NCBI GenBank assembly: GCA_017620345.1
Contig: JAFZQP010000001.1
Coordinates: forward strand, 1-53,908
DNA from: Lachnospiraceae bacterium
Lineage (GTDB): Bacteria; Bacillota_A; Clostridia; Lachnospirales; Lachnospiraceae
Length of the DNA: 53,908 nt
Reading direction: 5' to 3'
The notes beneath the pieces are model-generated. The model searched no databases, was not told where the DNA came from, and was given only the letters and a program-made list of their open reading frames with translations. Below are positions 16,732-26,141 of the stretch, piece after piece; the stretch's first letter is position 1, and the number at the start of each line of letters is the position of its first letter. The position numbers and the translations under genes are program-made.

Positions 16732-19140
16732 TCACTGCATATTCTGCCCATCCTCCATAAATCCCCGTACACAAACGCTGTCACCGTCAACATACAGTAT
16801 GATCTCTCCGCACTCATTTGTACAATAAATACGCGAGCCGGCGTCTTCGAGAGTATTCAGTGTCTCGCGGTGGGGGTGTCCGTATGAATTGTCCACGCCC
16901 GCTGATATTGCCGCAATATCCGGAGATACAGTCCTGATAAAATCCCTATCCGATGAATTACGGCTGCCGTGATGTGCTACCTTTAGATACGATACCGGCC
17001 CAAGGTCATTCATTATGCTCTTCTCAACACCCGAACCGATATCTCCGGTAAAAAGTGCAGTAAAAACTTTTCCTGTCCCGGGATCGGTGTGATCGAGCCG
17101 AAGTACCATCGATCCGTCATTTTCATCTTTTGTATTGCCGATATCGGCGATCGTCCCTGTCCCGGGACTGATACATGTTAATTGCATATTACCTGTATCG
17201 ATCCTGTCTCCTCTTGAAATTATGTTAACCGGTATGTGTTTTCTGTCCGCTCCATCGATGATACGCGAAAGGTTGTCTGACCCCGACCCCGCAGCAACAC
17301 TTGTGATCACGATGCGTTTAATCACAACAGGGCTCGATTCGTCCTCAAGCATCTCTGTCACTGCGCTTACGTGATCACTGTCCATATGCGAGATAAGACA
17401 GATATCGACAGCATTTACCGCATTTGCCCTCAGAACAGGGACGACGCGGTACTTTGCAACCTTGCTTACATCACTGCTTCCGGCATCGATCATAAGCGTC
17501 GGGATGTTCCTGCCCCATATGAGCGCACAGTCACCCTGCCCCACATCCACGTTTCTGATCTCGATATCATGCCTGCGATGAACGCATAAAATAACTATCG
17601 ATATCAAAAATAAAAGGATATTTGCAGTCGATCTCAGTATATTTTTTCTTCTTCGGGAGCGCCTGTTTTTCTCGTTTTCGATGATATATGTTATTTTATT
17701 TTGAAAAAAATTTGAATAATTCCCGTTATTTACCAGGAATGTTCGACCGGCGCGGTCAACAGTTTTTCCTGTCGCCCCGTTATTAAAAAAATTGATATTT
17801 CGCGCAATTACAACGATTATTACGATTATCGCATATGTTATTATTTGTGCTTGTCCGGGTTGTCCGATGACCAACAAACTTTTGTTATTTTTTGTAGACG
17901 CTCTCGCCAAAAGCTCATATAAGCTTAAAATATAATGCGTTATCTTCAAAATAACAGCCGGTTTTATTCCGATATGTCCCAGTATCATGCCGAAAAATCC
18001 CGTGAAAAGTGCCAGACCGGCAAGAGGAACTACAATAAGATTTATCAGAACGGAGAAAAGAGATATCTGCATAAATGATCCGGCAACAACCGGAAGGGTA
18101 ACGATCGTTACCGAAACGCTTATGCACATCGCATTATATACCTTCATAGCCGCCGAAATGACTCTGCCGTTTCCAACTGCCGGCCCAAAGATCGATTCCG
18201 GAACAGCCGACAGGATCGGATAAACGCAGGCTATACCGAGAACCGCCCCGAAAGACAGAAGGAATCCCGTATCATATATATAGTAGGGGTTCTCCAGAAG
18301 GATAAGTATCGCCGAAACCGCAGCCGCAGACAGAAGATCATATGATCTTCCGATAACGGAAGAGAGGATAAAAAGGCCGAACATTATCATAGCCCTGAGC
18401 GTAGACACTGATAATCCGGTCATCACGGCATACAGTCCGATCACGGAAAAAGAAGCTATGTTGGCTGCCTTCGGGCTGAGGCCCGATCTTTTCAGCAGTT
18501 TCAGCACGGCCAGTCCGACCGAAGCTATATGAAGGCCCGACAGCGCAAGTATATGGCTTATCCCTGCCAGCTGGTACAGTTCCTTAATATCCGGATCGAG
18601 TCCGCTCTTATCTCCCAGAGTCATCGCCGCTACGATACCCGCGTCCTCCGGGCTCATGTTTTCCTGAAGGATACCGAACGATCTGTCCCTTATGACACGA
18701 AGCGATTCCTTTATACGGTCATATTCGTTTGAAGCACCGAGAAGTCTTGCACGCACTACCTGGCCTTCATACCCACGTATCAGGTAATAAGTCCTCGCAT
18801 CAAACTGGCCTTCACATCTTGGCTCATCAAACAGCATAAAAACACCTCTTACCTCTATCGTAGAGCCAAGTCTTATATACCGTGCCAAGGAAGTATCGGA
18901 TAATTTTACTATCACGCCTGAAGGGTCACTGTCAGCAAATGAAACATTATGAAGATATACTGATAGTACACCGTTTTTTTCCTGCCTGTCGGCAACCACT
19001 CCCGTTACCGTAACGGTCTTGCCGTTATAGTTTACATAATATTCCGACAGTTTGCATGTTTTTTGTGCGAATACATATATGCCCATGAGAAAGATAAGGC
19101 ACAGAAGACAGACCGGACGTCTGAAGAATGTTTTTTTCAT
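16732..19140 (-). CDS. comEC: ComEC/Rec2 DNA-uptake channel
   Basis: 802 residues in the standard three parts: an N-terminal OB-like extracellular domain (about 25-140), the polytopic Competence domain (about 190-465), and a C-terminal metallo-beta-lactamase domain (from about 535; NVDVGQGDCALI, SHMDSDHVSAV and KVAHHGSRNS). It transports single-stranded DNA across the membrane. Between the last membrane segments is an Asn/Arg/Lys-rich loop (about 465-520) encoded by AT-rich DNA. The start ATG at 19140 has no Shine-Dalgarno; a TATAAC 11 bases upstream could be a -10 for a very short leader. The ComEA-like gene is 3 kb upstream, across a two-component system. Confidence 0.94.
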   Translation of the reverse strand: MKKTFFRRPVCLLCLIFLMGIYVFAQKTCKLSEYYVNYNGKTVTVTGVVADRQEKNGVLSVYLHNVSFADSDPSGVIVKLSDTSLARYIRLGSTIEVRGVFMLFDEPRCEGQFDARTYYLIRGYEGQVVRARLLGASNEYDRIKESLRVIRDRSFGILQENMSPEDAGIVAAMTLGDKSGLDPDIKELYQLAGISHILALSGLHIASVGLAVLKLLKRSGLSPKAANIASFSVIGLYAVMTGLSVSTLRAMIMFGLFILSSVIGRSYDLLSAAAVSAILILLENPYYIYDTGFLLSFGAVLGIACVYPILSAVPESIFGPAVGNGRVISAAMKVYNAMCISVSVTIVTLPVVAGSFMQISLFSVLINLIVVPLAGLALFTGFFGMILGHIGIKPAVILKITHYILSLYELLARASTKNNKSLLVIGQPGQAQIITYAIIVIIVVIARNINFFNNGATGKTVDRAGRTFLVNNGNYSNFFQNKITYIIENEKNRRSRRRKNILRSTANILLFLISIVILCVHRRHDIEIRNVDVGQGDCALIWGRNIPTLMIDAGSSDVSKVAKYRVVPVLRANAVNAVDICLISHMDSDHVSAVTEMLEDESSPVVIKRIVITSVAAGSGSDNLSRIIDGADRKHIPVNIISRGDRIDTGNMQLTCISPGTGTIADIGNTKDENDGSMVLRLDHTDPGTGKVFTALFTGDIGSGVEKSIMNDLGPVSYLKVAHHGSRNSSDRDFIRTVSPDIAAISAGVDNSYGHPHRETLNTLEDAGSRIYCTNECGEIILYVDGDSVCVRGFMEDGQNMQ

Positions 19141-19165
19141 AGATAAGCAATGTTATACAGATTTG

Positions 19166-20089
19166 TTAATCAACCATGTCCAGATCACGTTCAAACAACG
19201 TTGAAAGATCATACTCTCCGAGTTTGACGTCCATTTCACCGTCTATCAGTATCTGGACCTTGTTTATATTACCGAGTTCGGTAAGAGAATTGACTATGGA
19301 ATAGATCATTACTTTATCAGTAACGTTAGTTATTTTATTGAGAAAGTCCTCGCTTAAGTTTACATAACAAACCCCATCCTGTGTTGTCACCGAATTTACT
19401 ATCGTCGCGGGATTGACGGTCGCAAAAGCATCGGTACCTCTCGGACCAAGTACGATATTATCCACAACAAGCCTGTCCGTTGATATGTTACCGTTATATG
19501 TGATCGTTTCAACCTTCTCCACAAGGCTCTGTCCGTCCTCGCTGGCAAAATACAGCCGCAGGTCGGCACGTTCATACATGTTGATCATGTTGCCTTCATT
19601 CTCCACAAAGGAATCCGGGGTCAGCAGACCGATCGGAACATTCTGGGAGTCAAAAAGAGGAACCCCTTCCACAGAAAAGCTTACCGCATATACATTATCA
19701 AGCTGGCAGAGGGTCCTGACTATCGCAGCCTCGCACAGGATCCTTCTCATCTGCTGGATACCGTTATATGAACTGTCAAAATTGACCATTACCGTCTGGG
19801 GACCGACTATATATGTTACGGCCGTTACCTCCTCGGGTACCGCAGACCTTATCCTGTTTCCTTTCGGCCCGTCAATTACTCTCTGAAGAAGTTCCTTGAT
19901 ATGGTCTGTGTCGGTTTGTGTGGTCATTTTATAATCGCTTGGCTCAATATGCGACATATCCCGGCTCAGATCATAAACCGTAACGATATCGCCCGCGTCG
20001 TCTCCCGCGTCTTCTTTGCACGATACGAGCAGCATTGCCGATATGAACATGGAAATCACAATGATAATATGTAATGATCTTTTAAACAT
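19166..20089 (-). CDS. GerMN-domain lipoprotein
   Basis: 307 residues from the ATG at 20089, 6 bases after GGAGG. The lipobox is LLVSC. Two GerMN-like domains can be seen in tandem: about 40-140 (TVMVNFDSSYNG, ILCEAAIVRTLCQL) and about 180-290 (CYVNLSEDFLN, YSIVNSLTEL, VQILIDG). GerMN domains occur in spore-germination protein GerM and in the actinobacterial lipoprotein LpqB. The gene overlaps the histidine kinase stop by 8 bases, so it probably works with that kinase at the outer membrane face (inference). Confidence 0.88.
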   Translation of the reverse strand: MFKRSLHIIIVISMFISAMLLVSCKEDAGDDAGDIVTVYDLSRDMSHIEPSDYKMTTQTDTDHIKELLQRVIDGPKGNRIRSAVPEEVTAVTYIVGPQTVMVNFDSSYNGIQQMRRILCEAAIVRTLCQLDNVYAVSFSVEGVPLFDSQNVPIGLLTPDSFVENEGNMINMYERADLRLYFASEDGQSLVEKVETITYNGNISTDRLVVDNIVLGPRGTDAFATVNPATIVNSVTTQDGVCYVNLSEDFLNKITNVTDKVMIYSIVNSLTELGNINKVQILIDGEMDVKLGEYDLSTLFERDLDMVD

Positions 20090-21578
20090 CATGATCCTCC
20101 GTCTTCTTTTCTCTTTCGGATATATCTGTCTGTTCCGGAGCAACGATATAGCTCAGCGGTATCTTGATATCAAACCGCGAACCCTCCCCCTCGACGCTGT
20201 CAACTTTGATGGCGCCCTTATGCATCAGTATCGCGCCTCTCGCTATAGCAAGTCCGAGCCCTGTTCCGCCTATATCCCTTGAATGCGACTTATCAACCCT
20301 GTAAAAACGCTCAAATATGTTCGGGATATCATCCTGCGGTATACCGATCCCGGTATCTTCGACTATGATCACAAACATCATAGGTTCACTATCAAGGGTA
20401 ACGGTAACACTCCCTCCCTCTTTGTTATATTTGATACCGTTCTCTATTATATTGGTAAGGGCAAGTGCGAGCTTTGTTTCGTCTACTTCGGCCACCACCG
20501 GGCGGATAGTCTCAAAGATAAGATCTACCTTTGCCTTATTGGCTATAGGCGTAAGCCTCTTTATTATCCCTTCGATCATTTTTTCAATATCGCACTTTTC
20601 TATCATCAGGTTCGATCCGGCCCTGTCCATCTTAACAAGTGACAGAAGATCGTTGATTATCTTATCCTCACGGTCGACCTCGGTTATGATATCATTCATG
20701 AACTCTCTGTACAGTTCGTTTGGAACATTTTCCTCCGCCGTAAGCGATTCTGCAAGGATCTTTATCGATGTTATAGGGGTCTTAAGCTCGTGGGAGACAT
20801 TTGCAACAAACTCACCCCTGGAATTATCCAGGTTTTTCATCCTCTGAAGGAGTTGGTTAAATGCCTCGTTTATCTGAGCCATCTCCCTGTAAGTTTTGTC
20901 ATCTATCTCTTCCTCGCCGAAGCCCTCATTGATATTATCGATCGCTGTGGATACCTTCCGAAGCTGTCCGACGGTCTTGGTCGAGGCAAGGACAGCAATG
21001 CCGATCACTATGGCTGAAACAGCTGCCACTACAACAGTAAACAGTCTTCTAAGCCTGGTTATTATGGCATCAGTCTCGGCAGTGCTGACGCTGGTTAACA
21101 TAACTCCAACAGATTCGCCTGTATCTCTGTCAGGAGTTATGGGGGTGATGATCTCAATATAATGGTCATCACCGTCATAAGTGCTCGCACTTTCTCCCGA
21201 CAGCCCACGGACAACTTCAGCGCTTATCATGTATTTTCCTTCACTCAGTGAATATGTATCCTTGATTATCTTAAGATCTGAATTGATGATCATGACACGG
21301 CCGTCATAAAGATTGGACAACTGCGCCAGTTCGGAATCAATGATCGTATTATCCGCGGCGTCCAGATATCCGCTCGTATAGAGGTGGTCTGAGATTATAA
21401 GGCACTGATTCCGAACGAGCTTTATTCTTGAATCGATCGACTGTTTTTCGTAGTTTCCGAGAAAAACCAGCCCAATGATAAGTTGCGGAACGATCCCGAC
21501 CAGGCATATGATCATAAAAAGTTCCGCACGGATGCTCCTGTTTATAGTAAAATTGATTTTCCCCAAACGCAGACTCAA
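20082..21578 (-). CDS. Membrane sensor histidine kinase
   Basis: 498 residues: membrane segments at about 20-40 and 178-198 flank an extracellular sensor of about 135 residues. HAMP follows (about 198-250), then HisKA with the H-box FVANVSHELKTPITS (His263) and a HATPase domain with N, G1 (DTGIGIP), F and G2 (GGTGLGLAI) boxes. It is of the PhoR/ResE/CssS kind. The start is TTG at 21578, with AAGGAG 6 bases upstream. It begins 3 bases after its response regulator, and the GerMN lipoprotein follows with an overlap. Confidence 0.95.
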   Translation of the reverse strand: MSLRLGKINFTINRSIRAELFMIICLVGIVPQLIIGLVFLGNYEKQSIDSRIKLVRNQCLIISDHLYTSGYLDAADNTIIDSELAQLSNLYDGRVMIINSDLKIIKDTYSLSEGKYMISAEVVRGLSGESASTYDGDDHYIEIITPITPDRDTGESVGVMLTSVSTAETDAIITRLRRLFTVVVAAVSAIVIGIAVLASTKTVGQLRKVSTAIDNINEGFGEEEIDDKTYREMAQINEAFNQLLQRMKNLDNSRGEFVANVSHELKTPITSIKILAESLTAEENVPNELYREFMNDIITEVDREDKIINDLLSLVKMDRAGSNLMIEKCDIEKMIEGIIKRLTPIANKAKVDLIFETIRPVVAEVDETKLALALTNIIENGIKYNKEGGSVTVTLDSEPMMFVIIVEDTGIGIPQDDIPNIFERFYRVDKSHSRDIGGTGLGLAIARGAILMHKGAIKVDSVEGEGSRFDIKIPLSYIVAPEQTDISEREKKTEDHDV

Positions 21579-21581
21579 AGA

Positions 21582-22271
21582 TCACTCCTTGTAGTAATAG
21601 CCGACTCCCCATTTTGTGTGAACATATGACGGCTCACCCGGATTGGGTTCGACCTTCTCACGGAGTCTTCGAACATGTACATCAACAGTCCGCACATCTC
21701 CGGGGTACTCGCTTCCCCATACTATGCCAAGCAGCTTTTCCCTCGAAAAAATAACACCCGGATTGCTGCATAAAAGCGCGAGTATCTCGAATTCTTTTGA
21801 TGTCAGATTGTATTCCCTGTCCTTAATAATACAACGTCTGTTATTTATCTCAAGTCTTATACTTCCGACCGATATGACATCCTTCTGGTCTGACTGCCGG
21901 TCACCTGATTCATGGCTTATTCTTCTCATGACCGCTTTGATCCTTGCCTTAAGTTCCAGAACGTTAAAAGGCTTGGTGATATAATCATCGGCACCATACT
22001 CAAGGCCCATGATCTTATCGTCATCCTCGCTTTTTGCAGTCAGCATTATAATGGGCACCTGTGAAAACTCGCGAACGATCTTGCATACCTCATATCCGTC
22101 CAGTTTCGGAAGCATCAGGTCAAGAAGCACTATGTCAAAATCATTCTCCCTGATCTTAGAGACCGCTTCCTCCCCGTCGAAAGCGCAGTCTACAGTGTTC
22201 CCGTCCTGTTCCAGCGAAAATGCCAGTCCCTTAACGATCAGTTTCTCATCATCAACTACGAGTATGTTCAT
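21582..22271 (-). CDS. OmpR/PhoB family response regulator
   Basis: 229 residues: receiver domain with acidic pair Asp7/Asp8, phosphorylation site Asp51 (VLLDLMLPK), Thr in LTAKSED and Lys in YITKPFN, then a winged-helix DNA-binding domain ending in VDVHVRRLREKVEPNP and WGVGYYY. Members bind tandem 11-base half-sites; such a triple site lies upstream of htrA at 24516-24548. Partner of the adjoining kinase. It is 27 bases downstream of the comEA-like gene, so it may be cotranscribed with it. Confidence 0.95.
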   Translation of the reverse strand: MNILVVDDEKLIVKGLAFSLEQDGNTVDCAFDGEEAVSKIRENDFDIVLLDLMLPKLDGYEVCKIVREFSQVPIIMLTAKSEDDDKIMGLEYGADDYITKPFNVLELKARIKAVMRRISHESGDRQSDQKDVISVGSIRLEINNRRCIIKDREYNLTSKEFEILALLCSNPGVIFSREKLLGIVWGSEYPGDVRTVDVHVRRLREKVEPNPGEPSYVHTKWGVGYYYKE

Positions 22272-22298
22272 TATCGGTTCTCCGTTTCATGCAGTACT

Positions 22299-22955
22299 TT
22301 ATCTGACACAGATCCTGTCTTTTACTTTATTATACAATCCCTCTTTTATACCGGCAACGAGCATGATGTCCTCAATAGAGGAAAAGCCTCCGTTTGACTC
22401 CCTGTAGGCTATTATCTTGTCAGCCTTGGACTGTCCTATCCCGGGCAGGGTCATCAATGTATCTCTGTCCGCAGAATTTATATCAACCAATCCGTTCGTA
22501 TCAGCCTGTTCAGTCATTGAAGTGATTCCCGGAGCGCATTCTGTTATGTCAACCGATGCCGTATAGAGTTCATTGGCCTCCAGGGCCTCCTCGACTTCCG
22601 TGACCGTGGGGATATAGATCTTCTGTCCGTCAGTTATCTTTGCCGCAAGATTCAGATATCCGCTCCCAGCATCATCCGTAAACCCTCCGGCAGCAGCCAC
22701 CGCATCTCCTATGCGCATCTGCGGATCGAGCGTATACACATCCGGGCATCTTACCGCCCCGCATACATATACCTTGACCACTGCTTCATCGCGTTTTGAT
22801 ACGACTTCTTTCTGCGGATCAGCGGCTTCGGTCGCCGGTTCTATACCGGCATCGCCCAGTTTCACAACCTCGGCTTTATCGTTACAGCCACAAAAAGCCG
22901 CAGCGATCATGATGACCGCCACGGCAACACAATATTTGATTTTCATTTTATTCAT
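22299..22955 (-). CDS. comEA: ComEA-like DNA-binding lipoprotein
   Basis: 218 residues: a lipobox at FCGC (Cys24), a linker, an SLBB domain (about 65-125; VKVYVCGAVRCPDVYTL, and GDAVAAAGGFT) and a C-terminal helix-hairpin-helix pair (about 155-218; DINSADRDTLMTLPGIGQSKA, AYRESNGGFSSIEDIM). It binds incoming double-stranded DNA at the cell surface and hands it to ComEC. Most ComEA proteins have a membrane helix anchor; here a lipid anchor is predicted. It is 36 bases downstream of htrA. Confidence 0.92.
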   Translation of the reverse strand: MNKMKIKYCVAVAVIMIAAAFCGCNDKAEVVKLGDAGIEPATEAADPQKEVVSKRDEAVVKVYVCGAVRCPDVYTLDPQMRIGDAVAAAGGFTDDAGSGYLNLAAKITDGQKIYIPTVTEVEEALEANELYTASVDITECAPGITSMTEQADTNGLVDINSADRDTLMTLPGIGQSKADKIIAYRESNGGFSSIEDIMLVAGIKEGLYNKVKDRICVR

Positions 22956-22991
22956 AGGATCACTCTTTCCGAGTTCTCCGATACCGCATTA

Positions 22992-24425
22992 TTATCTGCC
23001 GAATCCGTAGAAGAATTCCTTAAGTTCATCGGGAAGTGAGTTGTAATAATCCTTCATCTCATCTTCTTCCTGTGCACCGCTTTCCCGGTCTTCTTCCTGC
23101 TTAGAGCCCTTATCCTTGCCGTCTTTTGACTCAAGTCCTGCTCCTTCACGCGATTCAAGCTTAACCGTCACGGTCTTTTCTTTATATTCCCCGTCTTCCT
23201 GACGGCAAATTGTAAGATCGACCTTTTCTCCGGCTTCGTAATAATCAAGTTTTTCCCGAAGCTCGGCTATCGTTGTCACGGATACACCATCAAACTTCTT
23301 GATTATATCTCCCTTGAGCATTCCTGCCTTTTCGGCCGGTCCGTCCTCAAGAACTTCCTGGAGATATATTCCCTCTGGAATGTCATACATCTTGGATGTC
23401 TGTGCATCCACCGATACACCGGTTATTCCGAGATATCCGGCCTTATCCTCATCAACCTTCTCTCTCGTCTTTCTGTTCATAAGAGTCTCAATTGTGGGAT
23501 TGGCTGTGTTCATCGGGATGGCATAACCCATTCCTTCAACATATGTTGACATTATCTTGGCCGAATTGATACCTATGACCTCGCCCTTCATATTAAGAAG
23601 TGCTCCGCCTGAATTACCGGGATTGATGGCAGCATCAGTCTGGATATACTTCGTATCAACATCATCATCAGGAACATCACGGTCAAGAGCGGACACTATT
23701 CCGGTCGTTACCGACTGCCCATAGCCTACTGCATTACCGATCGCAACAACCTGCTCACCTACAGCAAGCGCATCCGAATCACCGATCACGGCTATCTTGA
23801 TCTCATCAAGCGTTGATTTCTTGATATCCGACATCTTGATCCCTATAACCGCAAGGTCGATCTCGCTGTCCTCGCCTTTTACCGTGGCATCATATATTTC
23901 CGAATCAACAAAACCTACCGTGATAGAATCTGCACCGTTAACAACGTGGCTGTTTGTGGCGATCAGCAGTTCATCGTCGGTCTCTCCGATTATGATACCG
24001 CTTCCTCTTGAAACATTCTCATATTCCCTGATACCGTTTCCCCACATATCTCTGAGCTGCTTTACCGAAGTATTAGTGATCGATACGACACACGGAAGAT
24101 TATTCTTGGCAAGCTCGGTAACACTCATTCCCACTTCTCCGCCGCCTCTTGAGATCGTATGATCGTCTACGGCCTTTGTGAGTTTCGCGCTTTCGACTTT
24201 TTCGCTTTCCTTGTTCTCCTCCTGAACCTTCTCTTCTTTGGCTGTATCTTCAGCCTTCTCATCTTTTTTATCGGTCCCCGCTTCAAACTTTGCGGAAACC
24301 TCGGTCTTACCCGGGAAGAAAGCATTGACAAGTCTTGTTATCCCTATAAAACTGAACGATGCCATTATACCGAAAGCAAGCCCAATGGCTGCTCCTATTC
24401 CGACCTTCTTAAAAAATCTGCCCAT
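22992..24425 (-). CDS. htrA: HtrA/DegP-like membrane serine protease
   Basis: 477 residues: membrane anchor (about 9-34), charged Glu/Lys linker, then a trypsin-like protease with triad His160 (TNSHVV), Asp190 (EIDLAVI) and Ser272 (GNSGGALL). A PDZ domain follows (about 340-425), then a charged low-complexity tail. It degrades or refolds damaged exported proteins. It is the first gene of the run leading to comEA and the two-component system, and its promoter region carries three tandem 11-base repeats suited to an OmpR-type regulator. HtrA genes elsewhere are commonly controlled by envelope-stress two-component systems. Confidence 0.95.
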   Translation of the reverse strand: MGRFFKKVGIGAAIGLAFGIMASFSFIGITRLVNAFFPGKTEVSAKFEAGTDKKDEKAEDTAKEEKVQEENKESEKVESAKLTKAVDDHTISRGGGEVGMSVTELAKNNLPCVVSITNTSVKQLRDMWGNGIREYENVSRGSGIIIGETDDELLIATNSHVVNGADSITVGFVDSEIYDATVKGEDSEIDLAVIGIKMSDIKKSTLDEIKIAVIGDSDALAVGEQVVAIGNAVGYGQSVTTGIVSALDRDVPDDDVDTKYIQTDAAINPGNSGGALLNMKGEVIGINSAKIMSTYVEGMGYAIPMNTANPTIETLMNRKTREKVDEDKAGYLGITGVSVDAQTSKMYDIPEGIYLQEVLEDGPAEKAGMLKGDIIKKFDGVSVTTIAELREKLDYYEAGEKVDLTICRQEDGEYKEKTVTVKLESREGAGLESKDGKDKGSKQEEDRESGAQEEDEMKDYYNSLPDELKEFFYGFGR

Positions 24426-24496
24426 AATATTTACCTTCCTTTCGTCAAGTTTCTGTTCCTTTTTTCACTCAGACTTTTTCTTCATGTCCGAAACTG

Positions 24497-24502
24497 ATCA
24501 TA
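24497..24502 (-). promoter_or_regulatory. htrA: Candidate htrA -10 element
   Basis: TATGAT on the minus strand, 13 bases downstream of the triple 11-base repeat and with no recognisable -35. This is the geometry of an activator-dependent promoter. Confidence 0.4.
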
Positions 24503-24515
24503 TTTTCCATCATAA

Positions 24516-24548
24516 AGATTATGAAACTGTGACGAAATTGTGATGAAA
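24516..24548 (-). promoter_or_regulatory. Triple 11-base direct repeat (response-regulator site) before htrA
   Basis: On the minus strand three contiguous 11-mers read TTTCATCACAA, TTTCGTCACAG and TTTCATAATCT. An exact 11-base period is the signature of OmpR/PhoB-family half-sites lying on one DNA face. The block occupies the -35 position relative to the TATGAT. The natural candidate regulator is the response regulator encoded 2 kb downstream. Confidence 0.6.
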
Positions 24549-24555
24549 ATATGTC

Positions 24556-26139
24556 CTACTTCACATATGATCCACCGCCCACTCCGAATGATTCCTGAGT
24601 CGGCAGATTTGCCCTTATCTCTTCTATCTGTGCGCCTATCGTGTCTGAGAGTTCTTTGAGTGTCTCATCAGGATCGGCCCCTTTCCACACTTTTGTAAAA
24701 GCTATCTCAAGCTGCACCCAATAGTTGCTGGCTTCGACCATCTTCGGAAGCGGCATTGATTTTTCATATTCGGCCATAACGTTCGCTATCTCCGAATCCT
24801 CATATTCCACTCCCTTACAGCAGCTGACCTTTCCGGATCTCATATACAGATCGGAAGCCTTGTAGTTTGCCAGATATGTAGCCAGCCTGTTGGCTGTATC
24901 CTTTTTTTCCGAGTATCCGTTTATCACGACAGCATCCGTTACGGACAGTCCGCGCGCCTTGAGCAGGCTTGAAATATCCGGAAGAGTGCTGACCCCGTAT
25001 TCAAAGTCAAACTCACCTCTGTTCTTCGCCTCATGTATGCGGGCTATCGCATCGGTAGTTGCCACGGTAAATACCATCTTACCGTCTATAAAGTCCTGCA
25101 GGATACTGTTGTAGTTATCAACCTTAGGGTCTATCGAGAAGAACTGGTTCATGGCCTGATAGGCTCTTAAGCATTCAACCGCCTGACTGTTGTATATATT
25201 GAATATGGATGCATTGTCGCCATGCGCGCCTCCCACATCCATGTAATTTCCGACAAAGAAATAATTATAGAAAATATCCGTTACGTCCCACTTGAATACC
25301 GATTCAACGGCTTCGGGGGCATCGTAGTTGTTCGCAAATGTCTTGATATCCTCGATCGTCTGAGGGATCATGGTCGCCAGTCTTTCAAGTACTTCCTGAT
25401 CCGCCGTGGAATCCTCTTCTCCCATGGGATTGGCGGATTCATAGTCCTCCTCTGCGACTTCTGACAGATCTGTTTGGGTCTCTTCCGCTGCCTCCTCGGG
25501 CTCTCCGTTTTCAAGAAGTTCCTTTGTAGCCTCCTCACCCTCTATGATATCAGCCTCAGCCTCGATCCTGTTCTGGGCGATCGACGCCATATATGTCTTG
25601 TTATACAGGAAAAAATTAGTCTCATAATAGAGCGGATATGCAACAAGATGATCATAACAGGTCACGGCATTGATCGATGTCAGGGGGTACATCTCCTCCG
25701 TAACGACCTGTTCGGGATCGCTGATTATGGAAGCAAGGCCGGCAAGATAGGCCTTGAGCAGATTATCATGACTGGTGATATACAGATCGGGCATCGGCTC
25801 CGTGCGATCGGCAGGCTCCTCAAGCGAACTGTCATTTATCGATTCAAGGAACATGACACCGTCTTTGAGAACGATATTAACCTTTATGCCCTGATCCTGC
25901 TGAAAAGACAGAGCCACAGACGACAGATAGTCCGTAAGTGCTTCATCCGTATACCATAAAGTAAGACTTCCGTCATCAACATATGAAACAGACTCCGTTC
26001 CCGCCTCATCCGCAGCGGGAACCCCCGTCTCATCAGTTATTTCATCAGAATACATAGGATCATCCGTTGTGCCGGCTACATACCACAACGATCCCGCAAG
26101 TGCCAGTACAAGAACGGCACAGATCAGTCTTTTTATCAT
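24556..26139 (-). CDS. Extracellular solute-binding protein, family 1-like
   Basis: 527 residues from the ATG at 26139 (GGAG 5 bases upstream). The N-terminal hydrophobic segment has no lipobox cysteine, so it is either secreted or held by an uncleaved helix. The fold looks like a type 2 sugar-binding protein (SLTLWYTDEAL, DLYITSHDNLLKAYLAG, the KWDVTDIFYNYFF region, and GKMVFTVATTDA). An acidic insertion at about 195-265 is unusual. No ABC permease or ATPase gene is adjacent; the gene starts right after the argD stop, so it is read from the arginine operon. The ligand is unknown. Confidence 0.8.
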   Translation of the reverse strand: MIKRLICAVLVLALAGSLWYVAGTTDDPMYSDEITDETGVPAADEAGTESVSYVDDGSLTLWYTDEALTDYLSSVALSFQQDQGIKVNIVLKDGVMFLESINDSSLEEPADRTEPMPDLYITSHDNLLKAYLAGLASIISDPEQVVTEEMYPLTSINAVTCYDHLVAYPLYYETNFFLYNKTYMASIAQNRIEAEADIIEGEEATKELLENGEPEEAAEETQTDLSEVAEEDYESANPMGEEDSTADQEVLERLATMIPQTIEDIKTFANNYDAPEAVESVFKWDVTDIFYNYFFVGNYMDVGGAHGDNASIFNIYNSQAVECLRAYQAMNQFFSIDPKVDNYNSILQDFIDGKMVFTVATTDAIARIHEAKNRGEFDFEYGVSTLPDISSLLKARGLSVTDAVVINGYSEKKDTANRLATYLANYKASDLYMRSGKVSCCKGVEYEDSEIANVMAEYEKSMPLPKMVEASNYWVQLEIAFTKVWKGADPDETLKELSDTIGAQIEEIRANLPTQESFGVGGGSYVK

Positions 26140-26141
26140 AT

